Shown: positions 1 through 26,800 of the stretch, piece by piece
How positions within the stretch are numbered: the stretch's first letter is position 1
How the letters are laid out: each line of letters starts with the position of its first letter
Source: Muricea muricata
Lineage: Eukaryota > Cnidaria > Anthozoa > Malacalcyonacea > Plexauridae
Direction: 5' to 3'
Assembly (NCBI GenBank): GCA_963855995.1
Contig: OY979720.1
Location: 3,536,501-3,600,500, forward strand
DNA: 64,000 nt
Program-made: the position numbers and the translations under genes
Notes under the pieces: generated by a model
The model's database searches: none
What the model was told of the DNA's origin: nothing
What the model saw: only the letters and a program-made list of their open reading frames with translations

Positions 1-105
1 GCACGAAATTGTCTCATGAAATAGTTTACAAATTGTAGTCAAATCTGTATCCTAACTTCTTTTAGAATCTTCTTTTCAGTACCCAATCTCTATAGTTTTC
101 TACTT

Positions 106-527
106 CAGGGTTGGTAACTTGGCTTTTTTAAGGCCAAATAACTCGATTTTGGCTTTTTTATTTCTTCTTTGGCCTTGAAAAAAATGTTTGGCCTTTTGGC
201 TTTATTTTGGTTTTTTTGTCGGGTGACAAAATTTAAGTAAAAACTGTCAATGCCGTAGACACATTCGTGTAAATACGCGTTATTTTATGTATGTGCTCAA
301 CATAAAACTGTTTCATTTTTTGTGAAGTTGAAGACTTTGGAACTTAAATTTAGAATACTAGAAATTAGCTGGACCAAATCTGATTGATACCATGTCAAAA
401 CATTGATAAAATTTGGCCCTTTTTGGCTTTTTTGGAAAAAAAGTAAAATTTGGCCTTATTTTGTTAAATTTGGCCTTTTTTAAAACGCCATTTGGCTTTG
501 TGCATGCGCAAAAGCCTACCAACCCTG
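106..527. mobile_element. Non-autonomous hAT-type element (MITE)
   Basis: The ends are inverted repeats: CAGGGTTGGTA on the left and its complement TACCAACCCTG on the right. The 8 bases TTCTACTT lie directly outside both ends (98-105 and 528-535), as in hAT target-site duplications. The 422-bp interior is T-rich, repeats forms of TTTGGCCTTTT and has no long reading frame, so any movement would have needed a transposase encoded elsewhere. Confidence 0.85.
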
Positions 528-535
528 TTCTACTT

Positions 536-3500
536 TTTTCCTGTCACCAGTTCACACTGATGTTACCTCAAAATTGACGTTCAATACAAACGAGAACTGT
601 CTTATATGCATCTCCCAGATAAAAAATATCAAAAATGCATGTTAATAACCCACGGTCACAAAGTGGCAAATGCAATTTTCAGTTCTGAGTGCTTGACGCG
701 ATGTAGAAATATGTCAACCTAATTTCGGCCAGGTGAAGTCATCACTTCAAAAAAATCATATCTGGATAAATTCACAAGCAACCAAGTTCCCAAAAACCGG
801 TAAGGCAGGGTGTGCCGTTGAAAACTAATCTTCTATAACATTGTTCGAATTTGAAACACAATGTTTTGTTCAAATTAAGTTATGATGCATGTTACGCACT
901 TGAGAACATACCCCGTTAGACAACAAATCATGTATTCTTTTCCATTTACAAAAAATCTTTGTTTTGAAAAGCAAGTCGTCGAGCAGTCGCGTCGTCAGAT
1001 CATAAACATACATTTTCACAATAACTGCTCGTTATTGACGTCAATGTCCATAATTAAGGACGTTAATCGACCTGAATGTCACTGATTGCTACCACTGATT
1101 TCAAGATTCCAAACACGATGAAAGAAACTTTAGTAAGGTACTCAAATACAGTCGGTGAAACACTCGCAAAGTGACCGCAACCTTTAGTTAGGGGAAGTTA
1201 CCCGGGAAGAAAAATATTGGAACTTAGAAATTCACAATGTCCATATATGTAGCTGGCAAGATGCTGACGGTAGTATGTGCATAACACACGAAATGTGAGT
1301 TTGCGTTGATAAGTCTCTTATTAGACTGTGCAAACTGCCATATACTGAACTTAAGCTTACAAGTTTCTAAAATTATTGGAAATGATACAGAGGGAGATGG
1401 GTGCCAACACAAAAATGAAAAGCTGTTCAATATACTTATCAAGGTCCGCCGAGTAACGAGTTTTAATGCTTCCATGTGAGAATTCCATAAGAAATGCAAA
1501 TATCATTATCACAGCGCAGGTCTGTCTCTTTAATTCTCGTACCTGTTTAGAAAACCTTTGGCGACAAAATTTGAAAAACGAAGTTCTCGTTTAGCGAACC
1601 AATCGAGTATAATGTAAACGAGATAAAACAGCCAGACAAAAGTCTAGGCATGCACATCAAATCTTAGCATGAAAAGTTGCAGATCTTAACAGGACTAAAA
1701 ATACATAAAGATAAGAAAAAACTTGTTGCGGAAACTCAAATCAAACACATCACTGTTTCTTGCAATAATATGAATTAAATTAAGCGTCACCAACAATTAA
1801 ATCATCTTCAACCACCCGCAAAGGACTAAATAGACTAATTAACATTCAGCCTTAGCAACATCCACAGCCTATCAAATATATATACTCTTTTATTGAAATA
1901 TAAATCACAGCAAAGTCGTAATTTGTCAGCTAAATTAGTTTTCGACTTCTGCATTGTTTTTCGTCTAAAATACATATGTTCTTCTCACAAAACCTGTGTA
2001 CATATTGTAGCCATTTTAAACAATGCAACCATCTGTCGTTAAATAAATGAACTGGTTTTGAATAAGTTCATGAGTTAGCGCAAATATCAGCCATTTTACT
2101 AAGCCTTTTATCCACGTAAGATCCCAAATACACTCGAGCATATACATTACACTCCATGGTCAAGTAAGGCAGCACAGCGAATGATTTGTGATCTTATATT
2201 AAAGATGGATGAAAAACCCAAGGTAAGGCATACTATCCAACTCTTATTATATGATGTTTCTTCATGAAAAACTAACTTATTAAATCAGGTACAAGTACAT
2301 AGCATGTAAAATAAAACATTTTGCCAGTGCAATGTAGATAACGGTATTGTTAATAACTGTTGCACAGATGGTTTGAAAATCAGGCGTAGACATGCGCTAT
2401 TACAGCGAATAACATAACAAAGTTCAAAGTGCATTTTAAACTCATTCTGGTTATCAATTTAAATTGTTTAACTTTCACGCACAGTGTTGAAATCATTTCT
2501 AAATCACTGAAAAATTGAGCCCAGTGGCTAAAAGGGAAAATAACGAACGAAAACGAAAGCAGCACCCGTGCAGAGGCATCAGCATTTTAAAGTTTTTAAC
2601 GGCTAACTGAAAGAAATTTGTTTGGTTGAAGATTTCGATTTACATTATACTGAAAGCTATAGTCATCGTTTCGACTATAGAAGTAGCGCAACGAAGAAAG
2701 TCAGTCTATACCCTGATTGTGGGCCACTGCTGCACTAAAACACTGCCACTAAATCTAAATTACTTATTACTTGCATCATATGGGGTCATGATGTTAACGA
2801 TTGAATGAAATCACTGCAAGACCTCCAAGGCCAACGATCTGAAAATCATAACTTAATTTAGAACTACAGTGCAAAAAATCATGTCAGATAACATTAGTAA
2901 GAAACAGTAATCGGTGACATTGGAAAAACCTCTTTCTTTCAAACTTGAAACATGTATACTGTAATAACTGTACATTACTTCATTACATACAAAGCAATTA
3001 ATTTCCACTCATAATAAATACTTAATTCAGTTACATTTCAGATCAGTGGTTTAAATGGGCGTTGGTGTAGGGTGATAGGTATGTTCGCTCTTCAGTCTTC
3101 TTACATCAAGTCATTGCAAATATATATTTACCAATTTTATTGATGTTTGAAAGGCTTCATGGTTTCTAAATGATATGTTAGTACGTCATCAAAATGGCTA
3201 CGTGCCAAGCATTCAGAAACAATGGCTATTCTATTCACAATCATTAGTTTTTACCATACTAACTATAGATCAAACAAGATCTAATTTTTGTGGAAAAGAT
3301 CATCGTATGTCTCATGGATACATTTATTGTCAGGGCAACCTGATGCATAGAATTTGATTTTCAGTAGAATTTTTCACATGGATGCGAAGCTATATTTTTT
3401 TCTCTAAATTAAAAGGAATCCAGTACACGTGAATTTCACTTTGAGAGAAAAAACTGAGTTGATGTATGTTATGGATACTATATGATGTATGTATTACCAG

Positions 3501-6500
3501 TTACGGCGATTCGCTGAAGGTTATGCTATACAAGCAATTTAGTGATTAAAATCAGCTTTGTAATTCTACGTAACATGACCTTAAACAGAATCGAAACATT
3601 TAAGCCAAATCTTGTTATTTTAACATCTCATCAGCGTGGCCGAACGATTGGGAATCAAATTTTGTGACGTCACAGTGAAACTCGGGTATTAGATACATAA
3701 TTTTTTATCATCCAGGATGAGAATTCATAAGACTGATGAAGAAGTCGGTTTTATGGATGAAAATCCTTTACTGGGCTTGCCTAAAGCTCCCTAACAGGGA
3801 AAAATCTTCACCCAGCGAACAAACTTTTCCTATACATAGAACGTGCATGTCCTATAATCAAAGACATATTTAGGCGTTAGTTTTGGTCAGAAAATCAACC
3901 AGGTAGAAAAGTTTTCCTGTTTAGGGCACACTCCTTCAATACAATAACAAGATTCAAGCAATGGGAAACCTCTAGAAATCCTTATCAAACGAGACAAAAA
4001 AAAATCAAATCCAAGCGAAATACGAAAGATAAGATAGCAATTAGCAACGACGCGGGGTCGCGTAGATCTCTTGCGCCAAATAGATCTCAAAAAAGTGAAT
4101 AATGCAGTACGCGTTGAGAGCGTTCCAAAAAAACCCCCTTGATTTCCATCTTAAAACGTTTTCATCTATGTTGCTATTAAGGTAGTGTTAATATTGATAT
4201 AGTTGTGGCGTCAAAGCAATTGAGGTTGTAAACTTGGCATTGTGGGCTTCTTAATTGAGATTATTCTTCATTTTGTGTCAGCATGCGGCTGCACCTAACG
4301 GAAACACTACTTTTATTAAACTTGATTGAGTTATTACTGAAAACTATCACTAATAAACGTCGGAAAATTAGCGTGCTAAAACTGACGAGTGTGTACACAA
4401 ATTTGCGAGACATTTGCAATGCATGAGCTCGATTCAAGAGCTTTCGTCTGAAATTTTTCGAGTGTTTCAACTGAACTCATGTCCCAAAATAATTCTAACA
4501 GAACAGTACGCCTCATAATTTTGTACAGATGGACGCCAAACATTTAATGTAACAATTTAATTACATTTGTTGCAATTTTCAAATGCCGCGTTTGAATAAA
4601 AAGCGAGGACAGCAAAATAGGAGTTTATATGGTTTTGGTTTTATTTAATGAAGTATTGAACAGAGTTACTTATGATTATTTAAGCACAAATCATAGTGGA
4701 TTTGTACCGCTTAACCGCACCGTTTTTAGATTATGCAAGTTTGTAGCAACACAGAAAACGGATTAAAGATACATGCCGGCCTTGTACAGTCGTGCTGTGA
4801 ATTGCATACAGCGTTTCGGATTTAATAAAGTGATACACACTACCCTTACGGGAATGATACACTGAGAAGATGGCTGCACACATAGGTTCAGAGAAGTAGG
4901 CAACTTAATTATTTTGATCTTTCAAAAACATTTTATTCCTGAATTCAAATCATGCAGCCATCGTAACTTTGCGATCTACACATCTCAGAACAAGAACAAG
5001 TTTGAATTATTAATTCCAAGTGAGTGAAAAAGCAGATGGATGTATAATAGAACAGTTGTTTTGACGAATGCCAATTGTAATTGTTCAAAACAGCGGAAAA
5101 AACTGATGAAAACGTACATGCTTTCGTCATTTGTGTATATCCGGTGATACTGTTAGCGAAAAAGTGGGTCAGTATTAATCTAACAGAAAAATCGTGTGTT
5201 TTTAAAAAAAAAATCAATTACACTGATCTATGAAATACGATCCACATTGCCTGAGGGCTTTGTATATATTCATGGGCAAAGCTTTTCGTGTCAACGAACA
5301 CTGGATAATTTACAGGAATAACGGAATTAGAAAAAACCCTGAACTTTTGAATATAGAAAGCCACACAAGTACATGCATATATTTATGTAAGTGAATTTTC
5401 GTTTAGCAAGCCGACAAAAACATTGATTAAGACAAATTTTCTCGAGCCGGGAAGCCAGTGTACTTCGAACAGCCGTAATTGATGTTATTAGGAGTAGTTT
5501 GGTAAAGCTAACATGTTGTCAATGGAATATACGTCTCACAAATCTAAAATTTCTGGGTTGAAAAAACGGGCCATCTTATTTGAGCAATTGCATACAGACA
5601 TAGCTCACAATAAAGAAATCTATAAAAAAACGTTTAATGAGAATGAACATTGCTAATAACTGCACACCTTCGGCATTATGAAACTTGCAAGGTATTTTTT
5701 ACATATACTTTTTATTATCCTCCATAATTTTGCTAATAAGCTATTCAAGTGCGGTTAGATGAAAAGAGAGTTAGTTGATAGGAACAGGGCTGTAAGATCA
5801 ATAATTAATGACTCAATACTTTCCTATCAAACACAGCGTGCAAATAAATATTTCAACAGGGAATTTTGTACTAAGCAACGGTGAATATGTGCTGTAGCCT
5901 ACGCTAATTTGGGCCGAATTTTCTGCTTTACATGTTTGGGTTAACGCTCAATTAAAACAGACACATTATTGAGGGAAAATTTTGATTTTTAATAATGCGA
6001 CTTTACATGCAGTTATCCCAAAATAAGCGACGTTGAAAGATCAAAAAGGTGGCATTAATTTTTTTCCACAATTTTTCAATAATATACAATATATACTGTA
6101 TTACTTCTTTTCTATTTTGTTATGTTTGGGTAATTAAAGCCAGAAGTAATTAGCATGTTAGATGGCTTATCACCAATCAGAGAATATAAGTAGCTCCAAC
6201 GTTGACACAGAAATTAAATTCTAAAGTAGTTTCGGCAAATTTGCTTCGAGATAGCAGGGTGATCGCAAGTGAGCCGGGTCGTGCCACGCACATAATTGCA
6301 ACAAAACATTCGTTTTAAAACGATAATTGCTACAAATTGAAACGTTTTCAAAAGAAAAGTAACACCGTGAACAATTGCTTCCGTTTCTGTAAAAAAAGGT
6401 AAGCAAGCTAATACTGTTACTCCTTTTTATGACGGACAACGGACAACGTCCCCGCGTGTTGGTAATAGAGCAATTAAGTAAAACAACAATGGCAACAAAA

Positions 6501-8090
6501 CCCAGATTTGCCTAAGTTCTCAAATGTGTTCACGTGCGCATAGCCAATAACAGACAGTGCATGGCGATAATTTCCCAATATCTGGACAACAAAAAGTCGC
6601 CATTCCACATGCATCGCCATTTCTTGAATGCTAAGCCTATTGAAAAACGCGAGTCTTAAAAACTGCGATGAATTGAGTGGTTTAATGATCTTTATTTACC
6701 CGTGTTAGCCTTGGGTTTTCTTTGAGCTCGTAGACCCACACGTGTGCAAGCACGATGCGTTGTTGAAGCCTTTCAAAAAAGAAAAAGCGATCCTATGCAA
6801 TTAACATTTAAAAAAGTAGCTATTAAAGAAGGTGTGAATCTTTCAACTTGAGGCGGATTTGTGCGGTTTTTAAATCGACAACAAACCTTTTTCGTTTTGC
6901 TTCTAAGAGTTTCTTTCTACCTTATAAAACACAGCCGCCCCAAAAAGATGTTTATTTCAAGATAGCGAAAGTGCAAACAATTGCAAATTAAGAGCGTACG
7001 CGCGACTAATACAAATGTATATATGTGCGATGATACGGCCCTAGCTGTAATTAAGTAAGGAACATATAGATACCTAGATGCAGGTGGAGTTGAGATATTG
7101 ACATGAATAGCTCCTTAAAAAGAACAACAGGCAGATGTCTTTATTCAATATATGCCCACTTCTCAATCAATTGAAGATTTCCGCGCGCGCTCTAAAAAGA
7201 TTTTGAATAGACTAATTATACGGCAATACAAAGTGTCTTCAATCTGCGTATTCAGGCTAAAATTGAAAAGATACTGTTTGTTGAAAAACATTTACTGGCA
7301 AAAACCGGCTTGTATTGACTTGTTTGAGATCGCCTGTGTTTGACATCGGACAATGTAATTTAAACTGGCAACAATCAATAGTGGGAAGGTTTCTGTAGCA
7401 ACTTTCGACAGAACTATATAGGAAGCTATCGAACCCTTGAAGATCGGCAGGAACTTAAATATATATGGTTGAAATTCAGCCAAATCGAGACGAAAATCTA
7501 CAGTCCATATTCTATAGACATGTAGTCTTGGTGCAAAGAAATTTATAGTTAAAGCGTTCACTATTGTGGGTTTTTAACTTTATTCCTAAAACTATTTTCA
7601 AGTCTTGCAGGCTTAAGTACTAAATTTTGTACGTATATAAAAGATTAAAATATCAACGAACTTAGGAAGACATCAAATCAAAAAGGATTTCAGTTAGCTA
7701 AAGAAAATACAACCATAATTTGTCGACTTGCACTAAGATGAATAAGTGGTGTGAGAAAATATAAAGTATTTTGTTTAATGTAGTATTTATATAATTGCCT
7801 GCGTACATTGTTTTTTTGTGTACGTCGATATTGTATCAGATACATTATGCTTTATGCGAATCAAGGACGGAATGATATTTCTTGTTTGCCTATTAAAAAC
7901 TCCCGGCATAATTAGTTATGAATGCTTAATTACAAGTGGGCAATGAATAGGAGGCTAATAAACACACTATATATTCAAGACCTCGTAACAAGCGTGCTTG
8001 CCTGCTCGTTCTATCGGCTAGCAACTTACTATTGTGTCCAGCTCTTTTGTGACAATACGTTAGCCAGCTCGACTAATTGCGTTCCACTGA
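536..8090. other. Gene-poor upstream region of the Not gene
   Basis: About 7.5 kb of AT-rich DNA. All frames are short (under about 95 codons), unrelated to one another, and several begin at non-ATG codons. I found no splice-linked coding exons, tRNA or clear transposon here. Lying upstream of a developmental homeobox gene it may hold enhancers, but that is inference from position only. Confidence 0.5.
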
Positions 8091-8098
8091 TATAAAAA
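8091..8098 (+). promoter_or_regulatory. TATA box of the Not gene
   Basis: TATAAAAA lies 43 bases upstream of the start codon. A start site about 30 bases downstream would leave a very short 5' leader of roughly a dozen bases. The same core TATAAAAAG occurs before the Emx-like gene at 22813. Confidence 0.5.
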
Positions 8099-8133
8099 GG
8101 TCCAGAGAAACAATCTCATTTTCATATTCATAG

Positions 8134-13214
<5,081 letters not shown>

Positions 13215-14962
13215 GAGAGTTTTCTACCAAGAAACCAACCACTGAGCAGTATTTATTCGAAAAAACCAATCACCACGAAGTGTGATCTTTGTGTTGTCGA
13301 GAGAAATGAATGTCCAAGGATATTGTGTCATAACTGAAAAGGGAAGGGGAAAATAATGATTGGCTCACTATAGTAAAGTATACTTATTGTGGATGTTTTT
13401 TTCGACCTTTATATTACTACTGTATATACTCTAATAGTCATGTATAGATACTTGCTTAAAATACATTAACTTGATTGTAAATAAGAGCGCTTAGAATAGG
13501 TATGTACTTTCGAAAATATATATATTGTAAATATAACTATGTATATAGAATAAAACCTTTGCAATCCAAATCAGACCTGAACTGATAAAGAAGTATAGAA
13601 ACTCCGCACCAAGTATTTGTAGAAACGTTCAACAGCTAATATGTTAAACTTCAAATGTTTCAGTCATTTTTCGATATATTATCCCAGTCAACATTCAACC
13701 CCAGTCCTACGCTGAACTATCATACCAACTATCTGAACGCATTTTTAGAATCTCTATAGCTGGCTTAGCTAGGACTACCACGAGACCAAATAAAGCAATA
13801 TGGTGAGTTACATTACGTCAGATGCATGTATATAGATTAATTAAAGTAAGTTAGTAAGAAGACATAAAACAAAAGCCATAACACAAAATATCAACTTGAA
13901 ACAAGCTTGTCTCCACCAAGATGAAAAGTAATCAAATCAACAATTACTTCCATAAGACTTAAATTTTATATAAATTTTATTAGTCTTTCCGTTAAGGTTA
14001 TTCGACAATGGCTGTCAAAATCTAGGTACATCCACAATTAATTTATCTCATTCATTGATAATATAGATTATTTGTCATATTTAATGCGCTTGTATTGTAC
14101 ACTGAATTTTACCCACGCCAGAACACCATATGAATATAAGTCGCAAAAGCCATACCATAAGATGTTGAACGTCTAGTTAAAATAAAAATAAAACTGCCAT
14201 TTTATTATTTTGTCCCAACGAAAAGCATTGTTACGCTGTTTATTAAGCTTTTGAGAAAATGGCATGTGCATGATTGTGCTGCATATGGCCGCCAACAGAG
14301 TGAGCATAAAATAAAATGCAAAATTACGACCCCTAACGCTTTCGCCATCTTGGATTTGAAATGCAAGCAAGAATTATCTTTTCAACCTCATATCAAGTTC
14401 AGTGCCTTGAACCCACGTGACATTAAGACCACCACCCGCCCGCAGGCTACACCTGAGTATTCATCATTGTAGCTGAGTAATCATAGGAATCTAATTTTAA
14501 AGCTCATCGCGGCAAACTTGGTATTCCAAGTCCAGTATTGTCAGGCCATTTAGCCACGCCCTTGATTTTGAGAGAGCAGGGCGGACAACGCCCAAAGAGA
14601 ATTAAAAATTCTAGGGCTTCTAAAATACAATTTCCGGCATTCTGGAGGAATTTGGCCAGAAAAAATTACAAGAATTGAATTCATAGTTTTCTGCAAGTTT
14701 TCTTGTAGGTCTCCGTTTACCTCGGTGGTCTCCGTTTACCTCGATACCCCTCCTCCACCTCCCACTCCAAATTTTTATCCGAATTAAAAACCGGATGGTC
14801 AAATGATTTAGGGGCGACCCCTCCTCCTTGGCTACGTGCCTAAGTACTCTTTAAGTAAGCTTCACTGGATGAACATGAGTTCCATTGCTACTGCATACCG
14901 ACAACTAGATTCCAAAGAGTAAGAGATAGGTGACTTACTTTTTCTTGAAAAAAAGACTCGCA
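13215..14962. other. Convergent spacer between Not and ATP6V1B
   Basis: Holds the Not 3' UTR with AATAAA at 13549-13554 and the downstream region of the minus-strand V-ATPase gene. A 17-base block (GGTCTCCGTTTACCTCG) is repeated in tandem at 14708-14741. No other gene is visible. Confidence 0.6.
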
Positions 14963-22812
<7,850 letters not shown>

Positions 22813-22819
22813 TATAAAA
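22813..22819 (+). promoter_or_regulatory. TATA box of the Emx-like gene
   Basis: TATAAAA lies 82 bases before the start codon. A start site about 30 bases downstream leaves a leader of about 50 bases. ATG-GCT-TAA at about 22833, a two-codon upstream frame, lies near the expected start site. Confidence 0.55.
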
Positions 22820-22894
22820 AGCGAGTATATCTGCGATGGCTTAAACACATTTGAGTTTTACAGTACATAAAAACACAAGTACTCTGGATCTAAA

Positions 22895-23852
22895 ATGACT
22901 ACGAGTCAACTTCCATTCCTTATGAAATGTCCAGTGCCAGAATCCCGAGACGAGAATCTATCGTTTAGAAGTATTCCAAAGTCACAACCTACACTCTTCA
23001 CGCCAACAGGAACATGCTACGAGCTTCAAACATCGACCTCGTCCTATGCACCTCTTACCCTCCCCTATCAGTCTCGCGACGTTGTCACAAACTGTCACAA
23101 TTGCAGTTGTTGCAATCAAGAAGCAAGAAGGTGGTCAATGGCTTTGCAAAAGAATCAAATGGAAAAGAGGAATGATTTCATTCCAAAAGTAACCCAACTT
23201 AGCCAAGAACAGTTTTCGAGGCATCGCATTCTTCATGAAGCAAGAGCGGCAGGTAAGAAATTTCACGTTTAATTTAATTCACTCTCCCTCATTCGCTTAA
23301 CAGCAAAGTGTAAGACGTTCTATACACATGTTATGTTCAGTTTTTCTGTCACAACTGCTCGCGTTCCTTTACTTGGATAAATGTTTCATTGCACATGCAT
23401 GAATGAAATTGACTGACATATGCCATAATTTCAATAAAGTACTCGATAAAGTACTACTACAGTAGTGCGGTTACTGCAAGTGCGGCCACGTAAACAACAC
23501 TCGCATATACTCCACCGCTCCGATTGATAGCGAGGTTTAGATTGTACTGGTCTGACTACCAAATCAAATTGACTTCAAGCTAGCCCAAGGCCCTGTTTAA
23601 ATTAAATTATATTTTGTAGAAGAGAATGCGAGAGAAACAGCGGCAACAGCAACGTCTGGGAAAAGAACAAGAACAGCATTTACTCCAATTCAACTTCTGG
23701 TATTGGAAACAGCATTTGAAAATAATCACTACGTGGTTGGAATGGAAAGAAAACGACTCGCAATCTACCTCAAGCTGACGGAACAGCAGGTTAAAGTTTG
23801 GTATCAAAACAGGAGAACGAAGTACAAGAAAAATATTGGACAGAATTTCTAA
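22895..23852 (+). CDS. Emx: Emx-like homeodomain transcription factor (2 exons)
   Basis: Exons 22895-23252 and 23620-23852 join in phase 1 (cag|gtaaga, ttttgtag|) to give 196 aa. The homeodomain covers about residues 133-192. Its segment [13 protein letters not shown] closely follows the Emx/ems signature NHYVVG-ERK-LA, with QVKVW, QNRRTK and Asn51 in helix 3. Position 49 is Tyr (WYQNRR) where Emx proteins usually have Phe. The N-terminal exon has MKCPVP and a Cys-rich patch (CHNCSCC) before a basic region. The protein ends a few residues after the homeodomain. In other animals Emx genes pattern anterior or axial territories. Exon 2 and its flank are the left edge of the segmental duplication, and a second copy lies at 53474. 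Not and Vax are the nearest alternative classes; the NHYVVG segment favours Emx. Confidence 0.88.
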
Positions 23853-26800
23853 TAGTATTCTATAACTATGAACTAAACTGTAGTTGAAAAACATAAGATA
23901 TTGTGCATCAATGTTTTATCATGTAATTAAGGTAAAAATATAACTTTTATAGAGAAATTTTATTGTCGCATGATATTATCGTTTTTAATTTTGGAGACTT
24001 CACAGGAAACGACCCTGGGTACACATAGTCTAAGTTGTGTACACCTAGACTGAAATAATGTCACAATTTAGACCTGTTGTAACAAGATTTTCGGCAAAGT
24101 TGTCATATCATGCTTGCCATTTACGTGGGTCGTGAAGGGGGAGGCCCTGTTCCCATTTCCCGGACCAAATTTCGACTAAATCCCATTGTTCAACGTCACA
24201 AATCCCACAATCCCAGTGCATGGAGTCTCATTTTTACCGGCAAAAATAAGCAATTCCTAGCTCCTATTTTAAGATGGTCTTCCACCGCAGAAAATTTTCT
24301 AATTCAATCAAGGTTCAACCAGCAGTAAATTAAGTGTTTGGGGACTTTAGGTCCTAATGTCCATTACGAAGTACCCAAGTACCTAGGCACAGATAGTCCA
24401 AATACCAGAATGTAACTACGATACACCTAACTATCACCAAAGGGAGATCACTTCACATTACACGTCACATCACTGATATATGATCAACTACTTTACACCA
24501 TCTATACCTAATAACTACTTAAACCTAATGCGTCACATAGTCCATGGCACAATTATCTTATATATGACATATCACGTGAGGGCATCAATCATAGCAGAAG
24601 CAGAAGTAAACGGCCACTCAAAAACATCTCCCAGCATCCCGGTACGCCAGTACTGTCATTTAAATTAAAATTTATAGTTCGAGAACACCCGCTGGTGTGA
24701 GCATCATAAATAATTGCGACAGGTGAACATAGCATGCAGAAGCAAAACAATATTTTATTTAAAGTTGCTATTTTCGACGACTAGGAGGCTTAATTTTCCC
24801 ACAAGAATCCCGGTGTTGGTATAGAAAGTTGGAACATCGTATAGCGTGTAGAACATATTGAATTGAAAGGTATGCTATGAAGAGGAATGCTAGGATATAT
24901 AGACAAGTATTCTGCCGATAAATATGTTGAATAAATGCTGCGTTCATCCTAATGGAAAACGCATATACATATAGCAGGTATCCAATATATAATAGTTCCG
25001 CAATTCTTGTGAACTGATGAGAAGTGTACAAAAGGAAGGTAACTCACAAGCGTTTTTTCATCTAATTCCGACGCCTGGCTCGAACGAGGCGAAGAGAAGT
25101 TAATTAACACGTATATCGGGCGTAATTTGTTGTGCATGACAACTGTGTTGTGGGAATGGATATATTTAGTCACATAAAAGTTTTTTCTTTAATTATAATT
25201 CTTATTTTGTGAACGTTTTCATTGCAAGATATATGGACCGCATGCATCACATTTCATTACCTAAGGTTCAAATTTGACGATGAAACAATACATAAAATGC
25301 GCGGACGAAACTTTATGGGCTCAGAATGTGCGAAATGGGTGTGGAAACATTGCAGCATGCGAGACTAAACATGCCAGCAGCATATTTGCAATGTTTTAAC
25401 TACAGGTACGCCTACGATTTTCTGCCAGAAGAACGAGAGTTGATGAGAGTTTCTTAAGAAGCATACCTTTAATGAGTTGTATGAAGTTAAGATACTTCAG
25501 AACAATACTTTAAACTTGTCAGGCTCTTCATCTGCATTACATGTTTGATTTATAACTAAAATTAGTTCCTGCGGGACATCATAGGTAGCTGACACTTCTT
25601 GTCCGGACAGTTCGGTCATTGATTGATGTGTTGCGGTTGCACGTAGGCGTTGGAGCAGGTGGTTAGAACATTGGGAAAACAGATGATGCATCATAACGGG
25701 ACTACTGCATTTAGTATTTTAGTTGTTGAGAGTAGAACATAAGGACTAATAGTTTTAGTTGTTGAAAAATAAGGACTAGTAGATGCTGGCGAATACTTTT
25801 TGATGTTAGTTGCTGAACCATGAGGACTATTGGTGTTAGTTGTAGGGTTGTAGGCGTTCCTTCTGTTTTCTCGATGTCCTGCCAAGCACAATGCAAACAT
25901 ATACACTATTTATCCATTCGATGGAAATTTCCCAGGTCAATTCTACTCGTGTTAACTTAATGTTACCGGCGCTACCTAATTTTAAAATCTGCAATGCTAA
26001 AAATTCAAGGAACACTGCGTGTCAGTTAATTATTCAAATTTATCGCAATAATTTTAACTGCTAAAATCGGTCAAAAAGTTACAGAATAAGTTTGGCAGCA
26101 TCACGGTTATGCTTAATTCATGTACTAACAATCACTGTGCAAGTCTGTGCAGTGTAAAACCTCGCGAATTCGTAGACCTACAAGATAAGGAGGAATTCAG
26201 ATACTTTTACAGATCCGGAATCTTTTGCACTAGTGTAAACGGCGTCTTAATTGACATTTATTGAATGACGCAATATTGAACAAACAAGTTTATTATATAA
26301 TCATAAGTACGTTTAATGAAAGCGAGCAACTTTCACTACTGTACTGAAATTAATCAAAATAATCCGCGCCTCGGAGCTGAATACGAGAAATTGTGTGTTT
26401 TGCAGTTAGAGCTAGCGATCAATATAGGTATGATATCTGGCTAATTTCACTTGCTAAATATTTGTACAGAACATCATGTATTCAGTTTCATCAGTTGTGG
26501 TAGATTTGTAGTAGATTTTAATGCGAATGCCATTATATGATATATAACATTTGATCTATAACATTTACGGCATAAAACTAAGAATAAAAAGAGGTATGAT
26601 AGGTTGACTGTCGTCAATCTTATTAGCCAGGCGTGTTAGTTAAATGACGATTGTATGCCACACCTACACGCGTATAGGCTAGTAAAAATTTTGTAATTGA
26701 CTGAGTTCCTCACTAAATAACGCACATGCACGCATATGCATATGATGTCATGATAAAAGACTGCACTCGTGTGTTAGAATGTTTCAAATTTTCAATGTTG

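Noticed and set aside
25716..25852. CRISPR-like spaced repeats around TTAGTTGTTGA
   Set aside because: The repeats are degenerate, spacing is irregular, and the locus is a eukaryotic nuclear genome; a decayed minisatellite explains it.
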